Below, in pieces: positions 34,804-42,741 of a stretch of 47,595 nt of DNA. This DNA comes from Deltaproteobacteria bacterium RIFCSPLOWO2_12_FULL_60_19 (GTDB lineage Bacteria; Desulfobacterota; Binatia; UBA9968). The notes beneath the pieces are model-generated. The model ran no database searches, was not told the origin of the DNA, and saw nothing but the letters and a program-made list of their open reading frames with translations. Where the stretch lies: the NCBI GenBank assembly GCA_001798595.1, contig MGSS01000032.1, forward strand, positions 1 to 47,595. Reading direction: 5' to 3'. Numbering within the stretch: the stretch's first letter is position 1; every line of letters begins with the position of its first letter. Made by a program: the position numbers and the translations under genes.

Positions 34804-35574
34804 TCAGTCGGCAACCTCGCCATATCGTTGATCGAGCGCCCGTAATTTTTCTTCACTCAGCGGAAAGCCGAACTGTTCGTTGCGCATGCGGAGACGCTGC
34901 GCGGAGACCTCCCGGATCACCTCCGCCGCCCGTTCATAATCCTTGCGGCTTCGCACCAGACCCACAAGCCCGCGCGCGCCGACGCTCTTGTGCTCCACCT
35001 CGTCGGAGTGAATCTCCCTGAAAGCGGCGGCGATCTTTCGCTCGATTCGTCCCTTCGTAAGACGATTGCAGACCTCGTAGAGCGCCCCGCCGCCTCCTTC
35101 GGTCAGCGTGATCGCGGCGCGCTCGAGCGCCTCGTCTTTGCGGCGGATCTCTTTTCCGTTTAAATTCTCGGAGCCGTGCAACAGCCCGGCATAGGTCCGG
35201 GAGTAGCGCGCCCTGACTTTGGCGAGCTTTCGGTCCTCCGGCAGCCAGGGAAGCAACTTCGGCGTCAGCCGCTTGCCGGCGATCTCTTCGAGCAGGTCGA
35301 CGATGAGCCTCATGTGCTTTGTCTCCTCCTCGAGCTTCTCAGTCAGCCCTTCGTACTCATGGCGGTTTATCGCTCTGTCCAGCTCTCCGTGAAGGTTCGT
35401 CAACAACTGGAGCAGAGGCCGGATCGCGGAATACTCTTTAAATGCCTGAGCCTCAAGCCAGCGGATGTGGCTCTTCTTGTCCCGCGGCTTGCGGAAGTAA
35501 GCCTTCACCACCTCCACTTCCGCGCGGCGGTAATTTTCGGCGAGTTGCAGCAGCGAGCGAACGTAAGTGTTCAT
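34804..35574 (-). CDS. Ferritin-like diiron-fold protein (unknown function)
   Basis: A 256-residue, almost all-helical protein. Two E-x-x-H motifs, Glu84-His87 (EEETKHMRL) and Glu192-His195 (SDEVEHKS), lie on separate helices about 108 residues apart, with Glu159 and Glu167 between (TLTEGGGGALYE). That is the ligand plan of ferritin-like diiron proteins. Length and absence of a signal peptide suggest a cytoplasmic oxidoreductase or iron-handling protein. It starts 5 nt after the 3-hydroxyanthranilate dioxygenase stop, so the two form an operon, and a role in aromatic oxidation or in supplying iron to the dioxygenase is possible. The ATG lacks a ribosome binding site, consistent with translational coupling. 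Confidence 0.72.
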   Translation of the reverse strand: MNTYVRSLLQLAENYRRAEVEVVKAYFRKPRDKKSHIRWLEAQAFKEYSAIRPLLQLLTNLHGELDRAINRHEYEGLTEKLEEETKHMRLIVDLLEEIAGKRLTPKLLPWLPEDRKLAKVRARYSRTYAGLLHGSENLNGKEIRRKDEALERAAITLTEGGGGALYEVCNRLTKGRIERKIAAAFREIHSDEVEHKSVGARGLVGLVRSRKDYERAAEVIREVSAQRLRMRNEQFGFPLSEEKLRALDQRYGEVAD

Positions 35575-35579
35575 GGGAT

Positions 35580-36095
35580 TCAAACCGGAGGGCAGGCAAC
35601 GACCGTACCGCACTTCTTGCAGGTGCGCAGGGATTCATCCCCGTAGAAGCGCTCGTGAACTTTGGACACAGGGTCCAGGCTGTAATCCCCGACGTAGGCC
35701 GCCACGTCGTAAACTTTCTCGCCGCAGGTTTCGCAAAACCAGAGAAAGCGGTCTTCCTCGCCGGGGCGACGCTTGCGCTCGAAGACGACGAACCAGGCAT
35801 CCTCCGTCACTCGCGGCGAGTGGGGCACGCCGCCCGGACAGAGGAGCGCCTGGCCGGGCTGGATCAGCGCGATTTTTTCCTCGCCTTCCGGGGTCTTGTA
35901 ATGCAGGCGCTGCTCGCCGGCGAGCTGGAGCGTGACTTCGTCGCTCGGGTCGATGTGAAAATCGCGTCGCATCTTGCGCCCGCGGCTCAGGAACGCGATC
36001 GACTCCGAGTCCTGCCACAGGATCGAACGCCCCTTGCCCGCGCTCCGAACGTTTTCGATAGCGCCGTTGAGATCGACGGCAATTAAGTCTTTCAC
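35580..36095 (-). CDS. nbaC: 3-Hydroxyanthranilate 3,4-dioxygenase
   Basis: A 171-residue cupin that opens the ring of 3-hydroxyanthranilate to 2-amino-3-carboxymuconate semialdehyde. Iron ligands His47, Glu53 (FHIDPSDE) and His92 (GGVPHSP) match bacterial enzymes exactly in spacing. The C-terminal rubredoxin-like site has Cys121, Cys124 (CETCG) and Cys159, Cys162 (CKKCG). GTG 36095 follows GGAGGG, which supports the start. No kynureninase or ACMSD gene is adjacent, but three ACMSD-like amidohydrolases occur elsewhere in the window. The pathway is tryptophan or nitrobenzoate degradation, or quinolinate synthesis. A ferritin-like gene follows. Confidence 0.93.
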   Translation of the reverse strand: MKDLIAVDLNGAIENVRSAGKGRSILWQDSESIAFLSRGRKMRRDFHIDPSDEVTLQLAGEQRLHYKTPEGEEKIALIQPGQALLCPGGVPHSPRVTEDAWFVVFERKRRPGEEDRFLWFCETCGEKVYDVAAYVGDYSLDPVSKVHERFYGDESLRTCKKCGTVVACPPV

Positions 36096-36129
36096 GGCGT
36101 TCCCTCCATTACGGAAATGGCGGCGGAAT

Positions 36130-36885
36130 CTACCGCGCAGCGAGCCGGAGCGACGGTCGGCCGATGTGGATGTGGGCGCCGGTGGAAACCCCTCTCGCCC
36201 TCTCGCGGAAGGCCACGAACGGTATGCCGGCCTTGCGCAGGTAGTCGATCAGCGCCCGCCCCTCCGAGCTGTCGGGGTGGAGCGCCACATCCATCGCGTT
36301 GCTGTGATCGAACTTCATTTGGCTGTGAAGGGCCGTCTGGCCACGCGCGCTCACCGGCAGGAGCCGGCCGAAGCGCTGGGCAAAAAAGGTCTCGATCTTT
36401 CCTGCGTCCGCCAGCGACCAGACACCGCCGTAGTAGAGGATCAGCTCGCTCTCTTCCCGATACGCGCCGGTCGCGAGCGCCGCGAGCCCTCCAAGCTGCG
36501 CCCGGGCGTTCACCTCCGCCAGCGCCATGTTGGTTTGCGCGAGCTGCCGCCGCGTCTCTTCGACCGCGGCCTCGGCGGCGGCGAGCGCGCGTTCGCTCTC
36601 CTCAAACTCCAGCCGGGAGACATAGCCCTTCGCGCGGAGCGGCGCGCGCAACTCCACCTGACGCGCCGCCCGCTCCACCTCCTGCTGGTTTATTGCCAGC
36701 AGCCGCCCCAGACTCTCCTTGATCTCCTCCACCGTCCGCGCCACTTCCGAGTTGAGCTGCAACAGCCGCTCTTCAGTCGCGGAGCGCGGCGGCGAGGGTC
36801 TGCCCTGCTCCTGGCCGCTCGCGGGAGCAGCAAGAGCGCCGGCCAGAGCCAACGCAAGCAAAATGGATCGGCGACCGAGCTTCAT
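36130..36885 (-). CDS. Exported coiled-coil protein with M15-like peptidase domain
   Basis: A 251-residue protein with a signal peptide (RRSILLALALAGALAAPASG), a coiled-coil region (LLQLNSEVARTVEEIKESLG through EETRRQLAQTNMALAEVNAR, residues about 42-125) and a C-terminal zinc-peptidase fold: KFDHSNAMDVALHPDSSEG and GAHIHIG match the HxxxxxxDV and HxH ligands of D-Ala-D-Ala (M15/VanY-like) peptidases. It may trim peptidoglycan at the cell envelope; the coiled coil could position it. ATG 36885 is chosen because the longer frame upstream is repeat copy C. A weak upstream site makes the exact start uncertain. Confidence 0.78.
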   Translation of the reverse strand: MKLGRRSILLALALAGALAAPASGQEQGRPSPPRSATEERLLQLNSEVARTVEEIKESLGRLLAINQQEVERAARQVELRAPLRAKGYVSRLEFEESERALAAAEAAVEETRRQLAQTNMALAEVNARAQLGGLAALATGAYREESELILYYGGVWSLADAGKIETFFAQRFGRLLPVSARGQTALHSQMKFDHSNAMDVALHPDSSEGRALIDYLRKAGIPFVAFRERARGVSTGAHIHIGRPSLRLAAR

Positions 36886-36902
36886 GTCGGAGCGGCGCGA
36901 TT

Positions 36903-37078
36903 GAGCGCAACGACTGTAACGGCCCGTCTGGGGGTCTCTTGAAGGGCCGATATATCCTCGCTTCGCTCGGAATCTCAAATCTCAGATCTCAAATTGAATC
37001 TGGAATCTGAGATTTGAAATCTGAAATCCCGAAGGGCATGCGTCGGCCCGGAGAGAGATCTCCAGACGGGCTGACGAC
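36903..37078 (+). repeat. Dispersed structured repeat, copy C
   Basis: A full 176-bp copy between the divergent peptidase and helicase genes (267-bp gap). It starts GAGCGCAACGAC and ends ACGGGCTGACG. The outer stem and inner CAAATCTCAGAT/ATCTGAGATTTG hairpin are intact. It ends 75 bp before the helicase start, so it lies in the promoter region. Confidence 0.88.
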
Positions 37079-37152
37079 GGCCTCCAAAATACCTTGCGAC
37101 CTTTCGCAAAAGTTAGTACCTTGTTTTTACCCCTGTTCATGGAGCAAGCCAC

Positions 37153-39156
37153 TTGGCTCAAAAATATATCCTAAAACGCAGCGACCTGCCAACCCGCTCC
37201 GATTCGCGAATCGACTACCGCAAAGAGCTCAATCCGGCCCAGCACGAGGCCGTCACCGCCGTCGACGGCCCCCTGCTGGTCATCGCCGGCGCCGGAACCG
37301 GCAAAACCCGCACTCTCGTCTACCGCGTCGCCCATCTGGTCGACATCGGCATCGATCCGCGGTCGATCCTGCTGCTCACTTTCACGCGACGCGCCTCGGA
37401 GGAGATGCTCCGGCGCGCGAGCCTGTTGATCGACAGCCGTTGCGCCCAGGTCTCCGGCGGAACGTTTCATTCCTTTGCGAATACCGTGTTGCGCCACTTC
37501 GGCCCGAAAATCGGCCTGTCCCCTTCCTTTTCGATTATGGACCGCCCCGACAGCGAGGACGTGATCCAACTCCTGCGCGCCGAGCTCGGCCTCAATGCCA
37601 AAGAACGGCGTTTCCCGCGCAAGCATACCGTGGGCGAAATTTTCAGCCTGGCGCTCAACAAGCAATGGACCATCCCCGAGCTCGTCGAGCGCGATTATCC
37701 TTATCTCTACGATTCGCTCGAAGACCTGCTCCGGCTCTTCGAGCGCTACGAGACCTACAAGAGCCAGCGCATCCTGCTCGACTACGACGACCTGTTAATC
37801 AAGCTCAAGACGCTGCTGGCGGATCACGAAGAGGCGCGGCGGCGGCTGTCGGACACCTATCGCTACATCATGGTGGACGAATATCAGGACACCAACCGTC
37901 TCCAGTCGGAGATCGTCCGCCTGCTCGCGGCGACCCACGACAACGTCATGGTCGTAGGCGACGACGCCCAGAGCATCTACTCGTTTCGCGGCGCGAATTT
38001 CCGCAACATCATGGACTTTCCCAAGGACTTTCCCGGCGCGCGGCTGATCTCCCTCGAAGAAAACTATCGGAGCACCCAGCCCATTTTGAATCTTACGAAT
38101 GAAATCATCGCCCGCGCCAGAGAGCGATACGAAAAGCGGCTCTTTACGGCCAAGCAGGAGGGCGATACGCCGGTGGTGGCCCAGGCCGACAGCGAGCAGA
38201 TGCAGTCGCGCTTCGTCTGCCAGAAAATTTTGGAGTTGCGCGAAGAAGGTGTCCCGCTGTGGGACATCGCGGTGCTGTTCCGCTCGAGCTTTCACTCCTT
38301 CGATCTCGAGATCGAGCTGGCGCGCCACAACATCCCGTTCATCAAGCGCGGCGGCTTTCAGTTCATGGAGACCGCCCACGTCAAGGACCTGCTCGCCCAT
38401 CTGAGAGTGCTCTCCAATCCGCAGGACGCCGTCGCCTGGAACCGCGCGCTGCAATTGCTCGAAGGCGTAGGCTCGCAGCAGAGCCAGAAGATCATCCGCT
38501 GGCTCGCCGACGGCTCGCACCCGATCGAGCGATTGCGCTCGTTCAGCGCCAAGGGTAAAGTCGCCCACGGCTTGAAAACGCTCGCGCAGGTGCTCGCGGC
38601 CTGCTCCGACGGACAGACGCCCGCCGAGCAGAGCCAATATCTCATGCAGTATTACCAGCCGATCTTGAAGCGCAAATACGCCGATGACTACCCCAAGCGG
38701 CTGAGAGATCTGGAGCATTTTCAGGGCATGACCGAGCGCTACCGGAGCCTGGAGCGGCTGCTGAGCGACATGGCGCTGGAGCCGCCGAACGACAGCGTGG
38801 ACGGCGCGCTCGCGGTCGATCCCGACGAAGGGCCGCTCGTCCTCTCGACGATCCATTCGGCCAAAGGGCTGGAGTGGCACTCGGTGTTCATCATCTGGGC
38901 GCTCGAAGGAAGATTTCCTTCCTATTACAACATGAACAGCGACGAGGAGCTGGAGGAGGAGCGGAGGCTGCTCTACGTCGCGGCGACGCGCGCCAAGGAA
39001 AATCTCTTTATCGCCTATCCGACCAGAGTTTTCGATCAGGGGCTGCATGCGGTCCTGTCGCGCCCGTCGCAGTTTATCGAGGGGATTCCCGAAGATCTGC
39101 TCGAGCCGGTGACGGTGGTGGACGAAGAGTCTATAGACCGGGGCTGGGAGAGGTAA
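37153..39156 (+). CDS. UvrD/Rep-family ATP-dependent DNA helicase
   Basis: A 667-residue superfamily 1A helicase. Motifs: Q-motif LNPAQHEAVTAVDG, Walker A GAGTGKTRTL, TFTRRASEEML (Ia), VDEYQDTNRLQSE (II), GDDAQSIYSFRGANF (III), ENYRSTQPI (IV), STIHSAKGLEWHSVFII (V) and YVAATRAKENLF (VI). It is a little shorter than UvrD or PcrA and lacks their C-terminal RNA polymerase-binding extension, so it is a Rep/UvrD relative of unspecified role. The start is TTG 37153 with GGAG 8 nt upstream, since MAQKYILKRS has no nearby ATG. The stop overlaps the ribosome binding site of the next gene. Confidence 0.9.
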   Translation: MAQKYILKRSDLPTRSDSRIDYRKELNPAQHEAVTAVDGPLLVIAGAGTGKTRTLVYRVAHLVDIGIDPRSILLLTFTRRASEEMLRRASLLIDSRCAQVSGGTFHSFANTVLRHFGPKIGLSPSFSIMDRPDSEDVIQLLRAELGLNAKERRFPRKHTVGEIFSLALNKQWTIPELVERDYPYLYDSLEDLLRLFERYETYKSQRILLDYDDLLIKLKTLLADHEEARRRLSDTYRYIMVDEYQDTNRLQSEIVRLLAATHDNVMVVGDDAQSIYSFRGANFRNIMDFPKDFPGARLISLEENYRSTQPILNLTNEIIARARERYEKRLFTAKQEGDTPVVAQADSEQMQSRFVCQKILELREEGVPLWDIAVLFRSSFHSFDLEIELARHNIPFIKRGGFQFMETAHVKDLLAHLRVLSNPQDAVAWNRALQLLEGVGSQQSQKIIRWLADGSHPIERLRSFSAKGKVAHGLKTLAQVLAACSDGQTPAEQSQYLMQYYQPILKRKYADDYPKRLRDLEHFQGMTERYRSLERLLSDMALEPPNDSVDGALAVDPDEGPLVLSTIHSAKGLEWHSVFIIWALEGRFPSYYNMNSDEELEEERRLLYVAATRAKENLFIAYPTRVFDQGLHAVLSRPSQFIEGIPEDLLEPVTVVDEESIDRGWER

Positions 39157-39158
39157 TC

Positions 39159-40691
39159 ATGATTCGTCTTTTGCTCGATATCATCGTCTTTATCAGCGGC
39201 GCGGTGTTGATGGCGCTGGAGATCGTCGGGAGCCGCGTGCTCGCGCCCCACTTCGGCAACTCGATCTTCGTCTGGGGAAGCCTTATTTCCGTCGTTCTGG
39301 CGGCGCTGAGCGCCGGCTATTACTGGGGCGGGCGGCTGGCGGACCGCAATCCCTCGTTCGCCCGCTTCCTGCTTCTCCTGCTGATTCCGGGCGTCATGAT
39401 CTCGGTCCTCCCCTGGCTCTACCCGTCGGTCAATCTCCGGATCGCGACCGCCGACTTCGGCGTCCGGCTGAATCCGCTGATCGCGAGCACGATCTATTTT
39501 CTCATCCCAGGAATCTTTTTGGGCATGGTCTCACCCTACGCGATCCGTCTCGCCGCCACCACGCTCTCGACGGTCGGGAGCACGGCCGGCACGCTCTACG
39601 CCCTCTCCACCTGCGGCAGCATTTTCGGCACGCTGTTCACCGCCTTCTACCTGATCCCGGCGCTGGGGGTCAGCAACATCATCCACGCGCTCGGACTCAC
39701 GCTGATTCTGCTCGCGCTCGGCATGTGGCCGCTCACGCGCCTCGCGCTGAAACGGGCCGAGCGGCGCGCGCCCGCGGCGGCCAAGGCCGCCGTTGCCCTG
39801 GCGCTGACCGCGATCTTCCTCGCTCCCGCCAGCTCCGTCCAGGCGCGGGTCAAGACGCTTTACGAGAAGGATTCCTTTTACCATCGCATCCGCGTCGAGG
39901 AGGACGACGAAGCCCGCTACATGTATTTCGACCATACGCTCCAAAGCGCGATGACGCTCAAAGACCCCACCGGGCTTAGGCTGATTTATTCACGCTACGC
40001 CTCGCTGGGGCTGGCGTTCCGGCCGGACGCCGGGAAAGCGTTGATTATCGGCCTGGGTGGCGGCTCGATTCCCAAAAAATATCAGAAGGAATTTCCTTCG
40101 CTTGAGATCGACGTGGCCGAGATCGATCCCGCGGTCGTCGAAGTCGCGAAGAAATATTTTGCGCTACAGGAAGGAAAAAACCTGCGCATCCATGCCCAGG
40201 ACGGACGGCAGTTTTTGGCCCGCACCAACCAGCGCTACGATTTGATCCTGGGGGACGCCTACTTTCGCGACAGCATCCCGTTCCACTTGACGACGCGGGA
40301 GTTCTTTCAGATTGCCGATCAGAAGCTCACCGCCAACGGCGTGGTGGCGATCAATATCATCGGCGCGGTCACCGGCCATAGCGGCAGAATCACCCGCTCC
40401 GTGGTGAAGACCCTGCGCGGCATTTTCCCGCAGGTTTATATCTTCGCCGCGCGGCGGGCCGACAACGTGAGCCTCGACACGATTCAGAACGTGATCGTCG
40501 TCGCCACCAAAGAAGCCCAGCGGTTGAACATCCGCGAGATCACCAAACGGGCGACGGCGCTCGGCCGCGACCTCTTTCCCAATCCCCTGACCGACATTGC
40601 GGTCTCCTTCTTCGACGCCAAACTCACCGACCAGGACGTGCCGGTGTTAACCGACGACTATGCGCCGACGGACAATCTGCTTAATCCTTAG
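39159..40691 (+). CDS. Membrane-fused spermidine-synthase-like protein
   Basis: A 510-residue protein with about eight hydrophobic helices (residues 5-235) followed by a SpeE-like methyltransferase-fold domain: IIGLGGGSIPKKY (nucleotide-binding loop), VAEIDPAVVEVAKKYF, YDLILGDAYFRDSIP (catalytic Asp region) and the terminal LTDDYAPTDNLLNP. Fused MFS/spermidine-synthase proteins are widespread and mostly uncharacterised. Its start overlaps the helicase operon end (GGGAGAGGT as ribosome binding site), and a metzincin lipoprotein gene overlaps its 3' end by 32 nt. The true substrate (polyamine or other amine) is not shown by the sequence. Confidence 0.88.
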   Translation: MIRLLLDIIVFISGAVLMALEIVGSRVLAPHFGNSIFVWGSLISVVLAALSAGYYWGGRLADRNPSFARFLLLLLIPGVMISVLPWLYPSVNLRIATADFGVRLNPLIASTIYFLIPGIFLGMVSPYAIRLAATTLSTVGSTAGTLYALSTCGSIFGTLFTAFYLIPALGVSNIIHALGLTLILLALGMWPLTRLALKRAERRAPAAAKAAVALALTAIFLAPASSVQARVKTLYEKDSFYHRIRVEEDDEARYMYFDHTLQSAMTLKDPTGLRLIYSRYASLGLAFRPDAGKALIIGLGGGSIPKKYQKEFPSLEIDVAEIDPAVVEVAKKYFALQEGKNLRIHAQDGRQFLARTNQRYDLILGDAYFRDSIPFHLTTREFFQIADQKLTANGVVAINIIGAVTGHSGRITRSVVKTLRGIFPQVYIFAARRADNVSLDTIQNVIVVATKEAQRLNIREITKRATALGRDLFPNPLTDIAVSFFDAKLTDQDVPVLTDDYAPTDNLLNP

Positions 40692-41301
40692 CCTCCCCTG
40701 GCTCTCCGCCTGCGCGCTGATGGCGCCGGCTGAGCCGGACAGGATTGTCCGCGTAAGGGTCGTGGCGGACCAGAAACTGCGCGCCAACGACCCCCAATGG
40801 AGCGAGACGGCCGTGGCGCTGTTGCGCGGCGCGTCGGAGTTCTACTCACGCGAATTCGGCGTCCGCTTTGTCGCCCAAAAGATCGAACCGTGGTCGCACA
40901 AGGAAGAGTCTCCCGCGGCCGTCGACCTGCTCGCCCGGCTCAGAAAAGATTTTGCGTCCAAAGATCAGCCCGACGGCTACGACCTCATCGTCGCCTTCAC
41001 CGGCGAGCCGCTGAGCTCGTACTCCGGGGGAAAAGGCATGGCGATTCTTGGAGACTGCGGCCGCGGGCTGGGGAATTATCTGGTGAGCCGCGTTACGGCC
41101 CCCTATCGCTACAGCGGCGCCAACGCCGCGCCGCCGCTGGATGTGATCGTGCTGGTCCATGAGCTCGGCCACATCTTCGGCGCCGAGCACGTCAGCGACC
41201 CGAGGTCCATCATGAACGACAACTTCGACTATCGGGAAGATTTCGACATGAAGAGCCGGGCCATCGTCCTGAAAAACCGGCTCTGCCCCTTCCGGAAATA
41301 G
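40660..41301 (+). CDS. Metzincin-type zinc metalloprotease lipoprotein
   Basis: A 213-residue exported protein with lipobox LSAC (Cys18), giving an outer- or inner-membrane lipoprotein. The zinc-binding motif HELGHIFGAEH (His167, Glu168, His171, His177) is a full HExxHxxGxxH, and SIMNDNF, 17 residues on, is the Met-turn of metzincins. It resembles M12-like secreted proteases, but the family is not certain. The start overlaps the previous gene by 32 nt, which suggests coupling. Its role in the operon is unknown. Confidence 0.83.
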   Translation: MRRRTICLILSLPWLSACALMAPAEPDRIVRVRVVADQKLRANDPQWSETAVALLRGASEFYSREFGVRFVAQKIEPWSHKEESPAAVDLLARLRKDFASKDQPDGYDLIVAFTGEPLSSYSGGKGMAILGDCGRGLGNYLVSRVTAPYRYSGANAAPPLDVIVLVHELGHIFGAEHVSDPRSIMNDNFDYREDFDMKSRAIVLKNRLCPFRK

Positions 41302-41310
41302 GCAACAGGC

Positions 41311-42153
41311 ATGAGGCAGCAGGCAACAGAAAAAGATCCTCTCTCACGCCTCACGCCGGAAGCCTGTCCTGAGCAAAGTCGAAGGGCCTCACCCCTTACG
41401 TTAGAGAACCTCCGCATCGTCCTCGTCGAGCCTAGAGGCTCGGGCAACATCGGCTCGATCGCCCGGGCGATGAAGAATATGGGACTCGGCGATCTCGCCA
41501 TCGTCGGGAGCGGCAGGACCGAGAGTTTCTGGGCCAGGGCGATGGCTTCTCACGCGAAAGACGTGCTGAAACAGGCGCGGCGATTCGCCACGTTGCGCGA
41601 GGCGGTGGCCGATTGCGGCCTGGTCGTCGGAACGACCTGCCGCGGCGGCCTCTACCGCCGCCACAGCCGCACGCCGAGGGAGACCGCGCCCGAAATCGTC
41701 GCCGCGATGCAAGCCGGAAAATGCGCCCTGGTCTTCGGGCCGGAGGATCACGGCCTCAGCAACCGCGATCTTAAATACTGCCAGACGTTGATTACGATCC
41801 CGTCCGGCTCGGCTTATCCGTCGCTCAACGTCGCCCAAGCCGTCATGATCTGCGTGTACGAAATCTTTATTGCCAGGCTGGGGCAAGCTCCCCAAAAAAT
41901 CACCCGCGCGCCCGCCGAAGACGTGGAGCGGCTGTTCGACCGTATGAGGCGCACGCTGTTGAAGATCGGCTTTCTCGACTCGCAAAATCCCGAGCACATC
42001 CTCTTCGCCCTCCGCCGCGTCCTCGGCCGCGCCGGCCTGGAGGAAGCCGACGTGCGCATCCTGACCGGCCTCTTCCGCCAGATCGAATGGTACGTCGCCG
42101 AGGGCTGGAAAACGGTGGAGGAAAAAGAGCGGAAGGGATTGAAGATCAGATAA
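41311..42153 (+). CDS. TrmJ-like SPOUT RNA methyltransferase
   Basis: A 280-residue alpha/beta-knot methyltransferase of the TrmJ/LasT family (tRNA Cm32/Um32-type): LRIVLVEPRGSGNIGSIARA, LVVGTTCRGG, VFGPEDHGLSNRDLKY and IPSGSAYPSLNVAQAVMIC are the SAM-knot motifs in order. A C-terminal helical extension follows. The first 30 residues (MRQQATEKDPLSRLTPEACP...) precede the family homology, contain the TGTCCTGAG repeat and have no ribosome binding site. No other start is available before motif 1, so the protein probably acquired a repeat-derived N-terminus or starts at a non-standard codon near 41401. Confidence 0.85.
   Translation: MRQQATEKDPLSRLTPEACPEQSRRASPLTLENLRIVLVEPRGSGNIGSIARAMKNMGLGDLAIVGSGRTESFWARAMASHAKDVLKQARRFATLREAVADCGLVVGTTCRGGLYRRHSRTPRETAPEIVAAMQAGKCALVFGPEDHGLSNRDLKYCQTLITIPSGSAYPSLNVAQAVMICVYEIFIARLGQAPQKITRAPAEDVERLFDRMRRTLLKIGFLDSQNPEHILFALRRVLGRAGLEEADVRILTGLFRQIEWYVAEGWKTVEEKERKGLKIR
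41363..41386. repeat. CTGTCCTGAG...GTCGAAGGG dispersed repeat inside trmJ
   Basis: CCTGTCCTGAGCAAAGTCGA (41363-41382) plus AGGG matches 18211-18234 almost exactly. It lies within the first 26 codons of the trmJ-like gene. The adjacent GGCAACAGGCATGAGGCAGC wording (41302-41321) is also low-complexity intergenic sequence. Confidence 0.8.
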
Positions 42154-42164
42154 GGGATTCTTCG

Positions 42165-42199
42165 TATTACGCAAGTTGCGTTACGCAATTTGCGTAATA
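42165..42199. repeat. 35-bp near-palindrome
   Basis: TATTACGCAAGTTGCG (42165-42180) faces TTACGCAATTTGCGTAATA (42181-42199). It reads almost identically on both strands, built from four TTGCGTAA-like half sites. It begins 12 bp after the trmJ-like stop. It could be a regulator-binding site or a terminator-like cruciform; no T-run follows. Confidence 0.65.
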
Positions 42200-42259
42200 C
42201 CACGGCCTACTCGGTCAGTAAAGCCTATCCCCACTGGGGGTCGCGCGAGAAGGCGCCTC

Positions 42260-42640
42260 TCAGTTTTCTGCAAAGAGGAAACCGACGTGCGCATCTTGAC
42301 CGGTCTCTTCCGCCAGATCGACTGGTACGCGGCCGAAGGCTGGAAAGCGGATAGCGTCAAACACCACCTTAAACTGGGCATCGTACTTGTTCTCCAGCGC
42401 CTCAAGTTTGCGAGCCAGTTGCGCGTTGGAGGCAAGTAATTTGCGCAAGCGAACAAAGGTCCGCATGATCTCGACGTTGACTTGAATGGCGCGCCGGCTG
42501 TGTAGAACCCCGGACAGCATCGCGACTCCCTGCTCAGTAAAAGCGTACGGAAAATAACGCCGGCCGCCCCATCTTGAGGTGCCAAATTGGCACCTCAAGT
42601 TTCCAAACTCATCCTCGGTAACGAAGCATATGAGCCTTTT
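42260..42640 (-). pseudogene. Remnant of an ORF6N-domain DNA-binding protein
   Basis: Reading the minus strand, [35 protein letters not shown] and [20 protein letters not shown] are the C-terminal half of the ORF6N domain, found in phage anti-repressor-like and related bacterial proteins. A TGA at 42641-42643 cuts the N-terminal half. After FDAIR the frame runs into antisense of a copied trmJ tail ([14 protein letters not shown]...). Both ends are therefore lost. It was probably acquired horizontally and is now decaying. This is the main content of the 588-bp gap between trmJ and accB. Confidence 0.78.
42277..42350. repeat. Partial duplicate of the trmJ 3' region
   Basis: These 74 nt match 42042-42115 inside the trmJ-like gene with 8 mismatches (about 89% identity, counted by eye). 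In the plus frame the copy would read [20 protein letters not shown] against [20 protein letters not shown]. Most differences are at codon third positions, suggesting that it diverged from a second trmJ-like gene rather than from a recent local copy. It is now embedded in the ORF6N remnant. Confidence 0.82.
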
Positions 42641-42658
42641 TCAACGGCCAGTCCTTTC

Positions 42659-42685
42659 TTGACCTGCCGGAGCGCATCCTATAAG
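42659..42685 (+). promoter_or_regulatory. Possible accBC promoter
   Basis: TTGACC (42659-42664) and TATAAG (42680-42685) are 5/6 matches to the -35 and -10 consensus, with a short 15-nt spacer. It lies 57 bp before accB. Confidence 0.4.
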
Positions 42686-42741
42686 TAAACGGCGTGGAAC
42701 TCCGCCGAGGCCATTAGTTTAGAAAAATACCGGGAGACATC

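Noticed and set aside
36886-36978. Longer N-terminus of the M15-like protein
   Set aside because: The extension is translated from repeat copy C; a proper signal peptide starts at ATG 36885.
42573-42599. Perfect 27-nt palindrome CTTGAGGTGCCA-AAT-TGGCACCTCAAG as an operator
   Set aside because: It encodes the conserved NLRCQFGTS stretch of the ORF6N remnant, so the symmetry is part of former coding sequence.
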